This document shows positions 15,179 to 23,069 of a DNA stretch of 40,292 bases, one piece after another. The DNA is from Pseudomonadota bacterium (GTDB lineage Bacteria; Tectomicrobia; Entotheonellia; Entotheonellales; Entotheonellaceae). The notes under the pieces were generated by a model. That model saw only the letters and a list, made by a program, of their open reading frames with translations, made no database searches and was not told the origin of the DNA. Each line of letters opens with the position of its first letter. The first letter of the stretch is position 1. The DNA lies in contig SXND01000059.1 in NCBI GenBank assembly GCA_005777235.1, forward strand, positions 1 to 40,292, given 5' to 3'. Position numbers and translations under genes: made by a program.

Positions 15179-18100
15179 TCACAGGCCATGATGCATGGCG
15201 TAGGCCGCCGCCGCCGTGCGATTGGCGCAGCCGGTCTTGGTCAGGATACTGCGCACATGGGTGGCCACGGTGTTCAGGCTAATGTACAGCGTCTCGGCAA
15301 TGTCGCGGTTACTCTTGCCCAGGGCCACCAGGCGTAACACGTCTACCTCGCGCTGCGAGAGGGCGCTGAGCGCGGCAGTCACCCCTAGGAACAAGGGTGC
15401 CGGTGGGAGATGTGGGCTCACCTGTTGGGTAATACGCTCGGCGAGAGCCCGCATGCCAAGCTCCTGGGCCGTGGCAAGCGCCGCTTCCAGGAGGGGCGTT
15501 GCCTGAGCAGGGTCGTCAGACTGGTGACGCGCCAGGAGCATACGGGCGTACTGGTATTGCGTATGGGCCAGCCAGGGCCGCGCGTCCATCCGGGTATTCA
15601 TGGCCAGGGCGTCCTCGAAGTGCTGTACGGCCTCATCCCAGCGTGCCATGGTGGTCGCAAGCATCCCCAAATAGCGCGAGGCAGCGCCGTAGCAGACGAC
15701 ACCTCCGCCCACCACAATTGTGCGTCCAGCGTAGGGGCTGAGCAGGTGATACAAGGTGGCCGCCCGTGTCGTATCGCCCAGAGAGACACAGATGTCGGTG
15801 AGGTATGACAGACAACCGGTCCAGAGGCCATCATGGGAGAAATCGCTAAAGTCGTGCTGCGCGAGAGCCTCAAACTCATGGCGTGCCTCTCGTAGCCGGC
15901 CAATTTCGCTATAGAGCAGGGCCAAACCCGGCCGCCAGGCCGAAGCCACGCCATGCTGCTGGACAAAGTACTTGAGAGCCGGTTCGACTTCCTTGAGACG
16001 TCCCTGTTCACGGCGCAGGGTAAACATCTGTATGCCAAAAGCCCCCGCTATGTTTTCTTTCTGTCCTTGTGCTCCAAGCGCAACGCTCTGGAGGGCCAGG
16101 TGTTCTGCTTGTGAAAAATCACCAGCGAAGAGCGCTCGCATGGTTCGGAAACCTGTGGTGAGCATAACATAGCTCGATTGCTGCAGTTCGGTGTCGCGCT
16201 GTACTATGGCCTCGATTTCGACATCTGCCTGCTGTATCTCACCAAGTTCGAGGAGGTAGAGCATGCATCGGCTGTGCGCTTCACTGATGAGTTCCGCACT
16301 GCCCGCAGCCCTGGCCAGCTCCAGCATCTCTGTCGCGTCGCGCAGTCGTGCCGGCGTATCTGCTGGTTGCCAGGAGAGGTTCAGGAGACTGCCAAGGTTA
16401 AAAGCCAGGACTCCTGGGTCGCCGACACGACGGGCGACTTCTACGGCCTGGTGGGCATACGCAATCGCCATGTGTTGGACCCCCATATACAGAAGAGCGC
16501 GGGCGAGACTTCCCAGAACTCTGGCACGGAGAGCGTTGTCTGCCACATCGAGTGCTGTCAGGGCTTCTTGCAGTAAGAGTGCTGCGTCGTCGTGCATACG
16601 AAAAAGACGCCATGACGTCTGCTCAAACTCCAGTGCGGCATGGGCCAGATACGCAACGTTCCCCAGCGTCCTGGCGCTGTCGGCTGTGCGTTGAAAGGTG
16701 GCAAGGGCGTGTTCCAACTCGCCTGCCTTACGTTGGGCTTCACCCAATTTCAGGAGGATGGGGCAACGTTGGGCTTCGTCCACTGACGTCTGACGCTCTA
16801 CAGCCTGGAGGGCCATGTGGTAAAAGCGTAGAGCTTCCGCATAAGCCGAGAGGGCCATACTTCTGGTACCAGCCAGCATGGCATAGGCGATAGCCCGGTC
16901 GACATCGTCTCCGTCAGCCGCGGCAAAGTAGTGATACGCGAGCTGCCCATAGTGTTCTTCCAGTCGGTCCGGGAACAGCGTCTCCAGGGTCACCGCGACG
17001 TGATGATGCAAGGCACGGCGCCGCATGGTGAGGAGACTGTGGTATGACGCCTCCTGCGTAAAGGCGTGTTTAAACAGGTAGGTCATCTGTGACGGCACCC
17101 CACGCTCGTAACAGAGTTCCGCCTCAGTGAGGGCCATGAGATGGGTTGTCAATTCCCACTCGGGCAGCCCTGAGACCTCTTTGAGCAACGCCAGACTAAA
17201 TTCGCGACCAACCACGGCGCCCATCTGGAGCACGCTTTTGGCGCCATCCGGTAGCCGGTCAATGCGTGCCAACAACACTTCTTCCACCGTCTCAGGAACC
17301 TGTACGGCCGTATTCCCAGGCGTGAATTGCCACTGTCCCGCGCGGAGTTCAACAGTCTCGGTCTCTTGCAGCGCCTTGACCAGCTCTTCGAGAAAGAAGG
17401 GTACGCCTTCGGTTTTATGGAGCACCAGCGTTGCCAGGTCGTCCTGGATGTGGGATGTCCCGAGCAAGGCGGTGAGCATCGCCGCGCTTTCGTGGGCCGT
17501 GAGGTGGGTCAGCGAGATGACGTGGTGATAGGAGCGGCGCGACCACGTGGAGGTAAAATCGGGTCGATAGGTGCAGATGAGCAAGACGCGGGCTCCAGCT
17601 ATGTGCTCCAGCAGGTAGGTGAGAAATTCGGTGCTGGTATGGTCAGTCCAGTGGAGATCTTCGATGGCGAGCACCAGTGGCTGTCGTATAGCGCTGGCGC
17701 AGAGGAGCAGCCGCAACGCCTCAAACGTCCGCTGTTTGAGGGTCTCCGGAGGTAGGTTGGTGGGTAGGCCGGCGTCTGCCTCTCCCGCGAGCACATGCAG
17801 CATATAGGGTACAGTCGTTTCGAGTCCTGGACCAAGCGCTGCAACGCCACGGGCGATCTGCAGGCGTATGTCCTCGTTCTGGGCATTGGCATCAAGCCGC
17901 AGAAGTTGTTTGAGCACTTCAAGGATCGGCAGATAGGCGTGGGTAGAGCCGTAGGGGCTACAGCGGCCATCGAGCCAGAGGACATCCTCCGAGAGCAGCG
18001 TCTGCCGGAACTCATACAGCAAACGCGATTTTCCCAGCCCGGCATCGCCAATGATCGATACCGCCTGGCCGCGCCTGTCCATGGCCATGGCAAAGCACTG

Positions 18101-19042
18101 CTGTAACAGCGCCAGTTCCCGTGCTCGGCCAACCAGGCGGGTAAAGCCGCGCTCCCGCGCCACATCAATACGGGCACGTCCGCTGCGCTCCCCCAACACC
18201 CGGTAGGCGCGCGCCTTCGTTGTGGTGCCTTTCAGCGGCATCAGCCCGAGGTCCTGGCACGCAAAATAGCCTGCCACAAGCTTGTACGCCTGCTCGGTGA
18301 TCTGGATGGTCCCCGGAGCCGCGGTCTGTTCCATGCGAGCCGCCAGGTTGACGGTGTTGCCAATGGCTTTGTAGTCCATGCGCAGGTCATTACCAACCGT
18401 GCCAACGATTACCGGCCCGGCATTGATCCCCACCCGTATCTGCAGAGTGACCCCACGCTCGCGTTCCAGCTTGTGGCTGAACTGGGCGATAGCGTCTTGC
18501 AGAGCTAGCGCCGCGCGTACAGCCCGCTGGGGCGCCTGTTCCACCGCCAGCGGGGCGCCAAAGAAGGCCACAATGCCATCGCCCGTCAGCTCATTGACCG
18601 TGCCCTCATAACGATGTACCTCATGGATGAACAATTCATACAGCTCATCCATGAGCGCAAAGAGCGCTTCCTCGCCGAGGTGCTCGCTCAGGGTGGTATA
18701 GCCAGCGACGTCGGCAAACAGCACCGTCACCAACTTGCGTTCCCCCTCCAGGCGACCACGATTGGCGAGAATTTTCTCGGCCAGATGGCGCGGTAAATAG
18801 CCCTGCAGTTGTCCCAATTTCTCGTCGAGCGCGGGCTGGCGGGTCGGCGAGGCGTGTGCGCCCATGGCAGGCCCTGCCGCGGCAGGGCGTGGTGTCAGGC
18901 CGTGTCCGCACTGGGTGCAGAAACGCATGTCGGCTTTGACGAGGTTCCCACACGCTGGACAGGACGCCTCCAGCGGCTGGCCACACTGTGCACAGAACCG
19001 CGCCTGAGGCTCGTTGAGGTAACGACAGGCTGGGCAGGCCAT
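15179..19042 (-). CDS. Giant regulator: zinc ribbons, class III cyclase domain, AAA ATPase, TPR region, LuxR DNA-binding domain
   Basis: One 1287-residue protein. Residues 1-49 form two zinc ribbons (Cys3, 6, 17, 20 and Cys28, 31, 42, 45). Residues about 100-285 form a class III nucleotide cyclase domain with metal ligands Asp111 (FADVAGYT) and Asp155 (TGDG) and the catalytic Asn/Arg in NTVNLAARM; the usual adenine-selecting lysine before TGDG is Glu. An AAA module follows with Walker A GDAGLGKS and Walker B LVLAIEDLHWTD, then hundreds of residues of TPR-like helices. A C-terminal LuxR helix-turn-helix (LSQREVDVLRLVALGKSNRDIAETLYIS) ends the protein. It probably couples ATP binding and a ligand or cyclic nucleotide signal to transcription. 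The start ATG has GGGGAG upstream. DUF4242 is divergent and the methyltransferase is 29 bp downstream, so both are possible targets. Confidence 0.88.
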   Translation of the reverse strand: MACPACRYLNEPQARFCAQCGQPLEASCPACGNLVKADMRFCTQCGHGLTPRPAAAGPAMGAHASPTRQPALDEKLGQLQGYLPRHLAEKILANRGRLEGERKLVTVLFADVAGYTTLSEHLGEEALFALMDELYELFIHEVHRYEGTVNELTGDGIVAFFGAPLAVEQAPQRAVRAALALQDAIAQFSHKLERERGVTLQIRVGINAGPVIVGTVGNDLRMDYKAIGNTVNLAARMEQTAAPGTIQITEQAYKLVAGYFACQDLGLMPLKGTTTKARAYRVLGERSGRARIDVARERGFTRLVGRARELALLQQCFAMAMDRRGQAVSIIGDAGLGKSRLLYEFRQTLLSEDVLWLDGRCSPYGSTHAYLPILEVLKQLLRLDANAQNEDIRLQIARGVAALGPGLETTVPYMLHVLAGEADAGLPTNLPPETLKQRTFEALRLLLCASAIRQPLVLAIEDLHWTDHTSTEFLTYLLEHIAGARVLLICTYRPDFTSTWSRRSYHHVISLTHLTAHESAAMLTALLGTSHIQDDLATLVLHKTEGVPFFLEELVKALQETETVELRAGQWQFTPGNTAVQVPETVEEVLLARIDRLPDGAKSVLQMGAVVGREFSLALLKEVSGLPEWELTTHLMALTEAELCYERGVPSQMTYLFKHAFTQEASYHSLLTMRRRALHHHVAVTLETLFPDRLEEHYGQLAYHYFAAADGDDVDRAIAYAMLAGTRSMALSAYAEALRFYHMALQAVERQTSVDEAQRCPILLKLGEAQRKAGELEHALATFQRTADSARTLGNVAYLAHAALEFEQTSWRLFRMHDDAALLLQEALTALDVADNALRARVLGSLARALLYMGVQHMAIAYAHQAVEVARRVGDPGVLAFNLGSLLNLSWQPADTPARLRDATEMLELARAAGSAELISEAHSRCMLYLLELGEIQQADVEIEAIVQRDTELQQSSYVMLTTGFRTMRALFAGDFSQAEHLALQSVALGAQGQKENIAGAFGIQMFTLRREQGRLKEVEPALKYFVQQHGVASAWRPGLALLYSEIGRLREARHEFEALAQHDFSDFSHDGLWTGCLSYLTDICVSLGDTTRAATLYHLLSPYAGRTIVVGGGVVCYGAASRYLGMLATTMARWDEAVQHFEDALAMNTRMDARPWLAHTQYQYARMLLARHQSDDPAQATPLLEAALATAQELGMRALAERITQQVSPHLPPAPLFLGVTAALSALSQREVDVLRLVALGKSNRDIAETLYISLNTVATHVRSILTKTGCANRTAAAAYAMHHGL

Positions 19043-19121
19043 AGCTCCCCTCTCCGTAAAAGCCACCTTGTTGGGCCCTTGGCAGGACACTGGTCGCTAG
19101 CGTCGCGTCCAATTTTAGCCT

Positions 19122-19150
19122 AGTATAAACGCCGTGCGTGGTGAAGACAA
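19122..19150 (-). promoter_or_regulatory. Candidate promoter of the cyclase-regulator gene
   Basis: On the minus strand TTGTCT (19145-19150) and TATACT (19122-19127, 5 of 6 to consensus) are separated by exactly 17 bp. Transcription would start about 75 bp before the gene. The site is in the 171-bp divergent region shared with the DUF4242 gene. Confidence 0.5.
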
Positions 19151-19213
19151 ATGCGGCGGTAGGGAGATGAGAGACTGATGCCAGCCGTGCCATGTCTCTA
19201 GGAGGAGGCTGCT

Positions 19214-19471
19214 ATGCCACTTTTCTTGATTGAACGCAACTTTGCTGAGCAACTGGAAGTGAATCGCGACAGCGTGACAGCAGTCACCCAGGTCAACGTC
19301 GACATCGGTATCCAGTGGCTGTTTTCGTTTCTCAGTGCTGACAAAAAGAAGACCTATTGTCTGTATGAGGCGCCCAGTGCGGAGACCATTCGCGAGGCGG
19401 CTAGGCGTCTGGATATCCCGGCGGACGTCATTGTTGAGGTAGGCGAAATACGACCGGAGATGTTTGCCTGA
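19214..19471 (+). CDS. DUF4242 small protein (intact copy)
   Basis: An 85-residue soluble protein of the DUF4242 family (MPLFLIERNF start, WLFSFLSADKKKTYCLYEAPS core, IREAARRLDIPADVIVEVGEI end), a small ferredoxin-like fold. A Streptomyces member has been reported to bind nickel, but the physiological role of the family is not settled. The ATG has a strong AGGAGG site. It is divergent from the cyclase-regulator gene, which suggests that this regulator may control it. Two degraded copies occur at 21265 and 27347, each next to a methyltransferase remnant, so methyltransferase and DUF4242 travelled together. Confidence 0.88.
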   Translation: MPLFLIERNFAEQLEVNRDSVTAVTQVNVDIGIQWLFSFLSADKKKTYCLYEAPSAETIREAARRLDIPADVIVEVGEIRPEMFA

Positions 19472-19502
19472 GGGCAGTGTGTCGCCATGGTAGCGCCCTT
19501 TG

Positions 19503-19563
19503 CCTGGGAACGCCGGGCTCCAGCCCGGCTCCGGAAGCCACGCTGGAGCGTGGCGCTCCCAGG
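19503..19563. repeat. Y-shaped palindromic repeat between convergent genes
   Basis: The outer arms CCTGGGAACGCC (19503-19514) and GGCGCTCCCAGG (19552-19563) pair with one mismatch. Inside are two perfect hairpins: GCCGGGCT/AGCCCGGC (19512-19529) and GCCACGC/GCGTGGC (19537-19554). The whole can fold into a three-way cloverleaf. It lies between the ends of convergent DUF4242 and acyl-CoA dehydrogenase genes, typical of dispersed REP/MITE-like elements, and may also end transcription. No second copy is present in this window. Confidence 0.65.
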
Positions 19564-19600
19564 GGGAAGATATGGGCGCAGGTACTGACGCCCTGGCTCT

Positions 19601-20782
19601 CTAGCCCCAGCGCGGTTGCTCATCAGGATCGATACCCAGGACAGCCTTGGCAACGAGTTCATGCGTCAGCGCCGAGTTGGCCGGGTGCAGGCGTCCGAGG
19701 CGGGCGTCACGAAACAGCCGTTCGATGCCGGATTGTTTAAAGATGCCGAAGCCGCCCATCAGGTCGAGGGCCGTATCGACGACGCGCCAGGCGCCCTGCA
19801 CGGCGCGATACTTGGCCGCCACGATTTTTAGCCCCCACAGGGCTCCGTGATCCACCCCGTGAGACCAGTCCTCGGCAATGCGCTCAATATGTGGACCAAT
19901 GGCCTCCATTTCTAACACCATCTCCGCAATACTGTGCTGCACCTCAGCGTGATAGGCCATCGAGCGTGACAGGGCCAGGACCGATTTTTTCTTGACGTTG
20001 TCGATGGTCAGGTCGAGCGCGCTCTGAGCCAGGCCATAGTAGATATTGGCAAAACCGCGCAGCGCCCAGGCAAAGATGCCCAGGACGAACAAATCAATCC
20101 CTGCAGCGCCGGCACGTACGACGCGGGCAATATATTTATCCGGCACAAAGGCGCCTTCCAGGAGCGTATCATCACTCTGGGTGGCGCGCATACCCAGCGT
20201 ATCCCAGGTGGCTTTGATGGTATAGCCCGGCGTGTCGCGGGGCATAAAGGCGTGCACGATTTTGGGGGCCTGTGGATCACTCGTATCCATGCCGTGCAAG
20301 CCAAAATAGGTCCATACCGGGCTCAGACTGCCAAAGAACTTGTGTCCGGTAAAGCGGTAGCCGCCATCTACCCGTTCGGCTTTGGTGGTGGATAAGAGAC
20401 TCGGAATATCATTGCCCGTTTCGGCGTGTCCAGCGGCAAATACGGCCCCGGCGGCAGCGTCCCGTCAGAGCCATTCGAGTGAGGTATCGCCACTGCGCCA
20501 GAGGTCGGCCACCAGGCCGGTCCAGTATAGATGCATATTGATGCCCAGGGCCGTGGCGGGGGCGTGATAGGCCAGACGACGCTGCTCGCGTCCGGCCTCC
20601 GCCAGGTTGAAGCCGAGGCCGCCCAACTCTTGTGGCACAGCCATGAGCAGATAGCCTGCCTGGCGTAACTCCTCAAAATCCTCGTGAAAGAAGCGATTGT
20701 CGCGATCATACCCCGGCGCCCGTTCGCGGCACCGAGCCAGCAGGTCATCCGAGAGAATACGGTGCGGTGTGGTACTCGCCAT
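19601..20782 (-). pseudogene. Acyl-CoA dehydrogenase-like flavoprotein, interrupted by one in-frame TGA
   Basis: A single frame from ATG 20782 to 19601 encodes about 393 residues, the length of a full acyl-CoA dehydrogenase, except for TGA at 20465-20467 (codon 106). Before it are the N-terminal helical domain and VPQELGGLGFNLAEA. After it are the FAD-site strand FAAGHAETGND, GYRFTGHKFFGSL, WDTLGMRATQSDDT and the C-terminal helical domain with DLMGGFGIFKQSGIERLFRDARLG. The stop falls in the helix just before the FAD strand, where relatives have an ordinary residue (CGA to TGA is the simplest change) and not a cysteine, and no SECIS-like hairpin follows. It is thus a nonsense mutation or a sequence error. 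The original ATG has AGGGGA upstream. It belongs to the repeated module. Confidence 0.82.
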
Positions 20783-20935
20783 GATTCGTCCCCTTTGTCG
20801 CACGTAAGGCTGCGTGCGTCTGAATATTGCCGGATGGCTGGGGAGAAGGATACGGCCTCAGGCCCTACGACAACATCGCCAGATCTGCTGATTTTGCGTG
20901 GAGAGCTCTGGATCGTGTGCCTTAGTATGACGTCA

Positions 20936-21263
20936 TCAGAAATGGTGAGTGGGCCTCTCGTGGGGCAGAGACAGGCTGGTTGCCGCCGCCCGCGCCGCCG
21001 TCATAAACGCCTTGGCGCCACGGTGTAGCATGGTGCGATAGCCGGGCCCAGTCGCCACCAAGGCCTGGGCGGCGCCTGCAACGTTAGGGCATTCCCAGAA
21101 GAGGCGCATGCTGGTACGGTCTCCTGGGAGGAGCTCGGCGTCCCGCATGAGCGGCTCGGCGACTCCTGGCGACCAATGTTGACCATAGCGCCGGTGTGTA
21201 CCCGTTCGGCCTCGCGGGTCTGCCCGAGGATCGCGAACAACCGGTACGCGGCCATACGCCGCT
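20936..21263 (-). pseudogene. C-terminal remnant of the methyltransferase (second copy)
   Basis: The minus strand encodes RRMAAYRLFAILGQTREAER and HTGAMVNIGRQ in one frame, then SPGVAEPLMRDAELLPGDRT in another, ending ...AFMTAARAAATSLSL. This matches the last 115 residues of the intact methyltransferase at 14325-15149. One G is missing in a GG run near 21167, which causes the frameshift. The SAM-binding N-terminal half is absent: at about 21260 the sequence passes directly into the DUF4242 copy on the other strand. It has a single ARAAATSL segment, without the 45-bp duplication. Confidence 0.8.
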
Positions 21264-21264
21264 G

Positions 21265-21513
21265 ATGATTGAACGGCATTTCGCCGCACAACTTGCAGTC
21301 ACATGTGCACAGGCCGGGGAAATTCAACTCATTCATACTGATGTTGGCATCCACTGGCTGTTTTCTTTCCTGAGCGCCGATACAAAGCAAACCTCTTGTC
21401 TCTATCAAGCCCCCAACGCCGCGCTGATTCGCGAAGCCGCGCCGCGGGCCAATATCCCGGCGGACGTCATTGGAGAGGTCAGTGAGATGCGGCCAGAGGG
21501 CTTCCGCTCAGAG
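21265..21513 (+). pseudogene. DUF4242 protein, second copy, without its own start and stop
   Basis: The plus strand reads MIERHFAAQLAVTCAQAGE, then TDVGIHWLFSFLSADTKQTS, CLYQAPNAALIREAA and NIPADVIGEVSEMRPEGF, clearly homologous to the intact copy at 19214. The natural start (ATG-CCx-CTx) and ribosome-binding site have been replaced by methyltransferase sequence, and the frame has no stop at the normal end but runs on antisense to the next gene until 21939. A protein starting at ATG 21265 is still conceivable, so loss of function is likely but not proven. Confidence 0.72.
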
Positions 21514-21628
21514 CCGCCCTGTAGGCTTGCCAAGGCAGGCTGGGTGAGGCCCCCAGGCATGACCCAGCGGTTTCCCCGCCCTCCTCCAGCCCCCCGCCTT
21601 CGCCCTCCCCCGCTGGGGAGAGGGAAAA

Positions 21629-21653
21629 CCCACTGGGATAGGCTCCCAGTGGG
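21629..21653 (-). terminator. Intrinsic terminator of the second acyl-CoA dehydrogenase-like gene
   Basis: CCCACTGGGA (21629-21638) and TCCCAGTGGG (21644-21653) form a perfect 10-bp stem with a 5-nt loop. Read on the minus strand the stem is followed by TTTT (21625-21628). It lies 40 bp after the stop of the minus-strand gene at 21693, as expected for its terminator. Confidence 0.75.
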
Positions 21654-21692
21654 CGTGCTATGCGCGTCTGGCACGTCTTACTGCCCGACCAG

Positions 21693-22850
21693 TTACCCGA
21701 TAGGGTCCAGGCCGAGCGTCAGACGCCCGGTAAACAGGAGTTGCCGTTTCTCAGGCAGGGGATGGAAGCTGGCGCCGTGGACATCGCGCAGCAAGCGCTC
21801 TAAGCCCAGACTGCGTAAGAACCCTGCCCCGCCCACAACTTCGAGGGCTTTCTCCGCCGTATGGATTACCCCGTTGGCCGCGATCGTTTTGCTGATCAAG
21901 ATGGCACTGGCCGTCTCATTGGTTGGCGCGAAGCGATAGTTGGCGGCCAGGTCGATCATGCCTTGCAACGCCATCTGCGCGGTCACCAGGGCATTTTCCA
22001 TCTCGCCAACCAGATACGGCAGAGACGGATCCGGCTGTTTCTTCCGCGCTTCCTGACGCGCGAGCGTTGCGGCGGCTTCGGCTACCCCGACATAGACCGC
22101 CATAATCAGCGGCATGGCGACTGTTACCACCACGTTCCAGAACGGGTGCCACTTGCCCTGTGGCCGACGCAGGCTGATCGCGCTGTCCGGCACGAAGACC
22201 TCGGTGAGGAGCACATCATGCGAGCCGGTGGCACGCATGCCCAGCGCGCGCCAGCTCTCCATGATCGTCACCCCTGCGGCACTCATAGACACGGGGAAAT
22301 GTAGTACGGTGGGACCGCTCTCCGGGTCATCGTAGGGCGCGCTGGTCACCAGGATATTGCCCACGGGACAGCCGCTGGCAAACACTTTGCGTGCCGTGAC
22401 ACGGTAGCCCCCATCGACTTTCTGCGCCATCCCGGATGATTCCAGCCAGTCTGAAGCGCCCGTACTCACCAGCACGAGTTGCTCCGCCACAATGCGTTTG
22501 AGGAGTGGCTCGACGGGCTGTCCCTGCTGCCAGCGCCACACCGTCGCTGCCAGCAAGTGCGTGTGCATCGATAGCGCCAGGGCGGTGGAGCCGCAGGCGT
22601 GCGCCAACTCGCGCAACAGGGCACACAAGTCGGCGTGTGAAGCCCCCCCGCCTCCCAGTTCAGTGGGGACGCCAGCGGAGAAAAACTGGTGGCGTTTGAG
22701 CGCGGTGTAATTTTCGGTCACGAAGGTGTCGTTTGCGTCATGTACTGCAGCGCGGGTCGCAAAGTCTGGGCCGAGTTCTTGCGCGGTCCTGACCCAATCC
22801 CGCGTGGCGGTATCTGTCGCACAGATGGTGGATGCAAAGGCTGTTGCCAC
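21693..22850 (-). CDS. Acyl-CoA dehydrogenase-like flavoprotein (DszC-type)
   Basis: A 385-residue protein of the acyl-CoA dehydrogenase superfamily. Conserved segments include VPTELGGGGASHADL, STGASDWLESSG, GYRVTARKVFASGCPVGN, SWRALGMRATGSHDV and the C-terminal EVVGGAGFLRSLGLERLLRDVHGASFHPL. The last segment and the lack of a recognisable catalytic glutamate at the usual places suggest the oxygenase-like branch (DszC and flavin-dependent monooxygenases) and not a beta-oxidation enzyme; this is inference. The start is GTG with AGGAGA seven bases upstream. A terminator follows. It is about one third similar in pattern to the interrupted gene at 19601-20782 and forms part of the second copy of the module. 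Confidence 0.85.
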   Translation of the reverse strand: MATAFASTICATDTATRDWVRTAQELGPDFATRAAVHDANDTFVTENYTALKRHQFFSAGVPTELGGGGASHADLCALLRELAHACGSTALALSMHTHLLAATVWRWQQGQPVEPLLKRIVAEQLVLVSTGASDWLESSGMAQKVDGGYRVTARKVFASGCPVGNILVTSAPYDDPESGPTVLHFPVSMSAAGVTIMESWRALGMRATGSHDVLLTEVFVPDSAISLRRPQGKWHPFWNVVVTVAMPLIMAVYVGVAEAAATLARQEARKKQPDPSLPYLVGEMENALVTAQMALQGMIDLAANYRFAPTNETASAILISKTIAANGVIHTAEKALEVVGGAGFLRSLGLERLLRDVHGASFHPLPEKRQLLFTGRLTLGLDPIG

Positions 22851-22887
22851 GATACGTCTCCTGGTTGCTGACAGCGTTGTACTGTCT

Positions 22888-22915
22888 ATTATGCTGAGGA
22901 TGCGTAGGCCGTCAC
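22888..22915 (-). promoter_or_regulatory. Weak candidate promoter for the gene at 21693-22850
   Basis: On the minus strand CATAAT (22888-22893, 5 of 6) is preceded by GTGACG (22910-22915, 4 of 6) at 16-bp spacing, about 40 bp upstream of the GTG start. The rest of the 22851-23069 gap shows nothing else that I can name. Confidence 0.35.
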
Positions 22916-23069
22916 TGCACAGAAATATACTGCAGCGCCCCTGGCGGTCGCATGACCAGGGTTAAGCATTTTGGGGCGTGCAGAGAAAAGAGCGTGGCCC
23001 GTGCAGCATAGTCAGGAATGACTACCAAGACCTGTGTCGGGCGCGGCATGGTCAGCAGGACGCAGCGCC

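Noticed and set aside
20465-20467. TGA in the acyl-CoA dehydrogenase-like gene as a third selenocysteine codon
   Set aside because: The position corresponds to an ordinary helix residue, no UxxC or similar motif is present, and no stem with an AGU-type loop occurs at the right distance.
21196-21939. Complete 247-residue plus-strand protein
   Set aside because: Only about 83 residues match DUF4242; the start is antisense methyltransferase remnant and the end is antisense to an acyl-CoA dehydrogenase-like gene.
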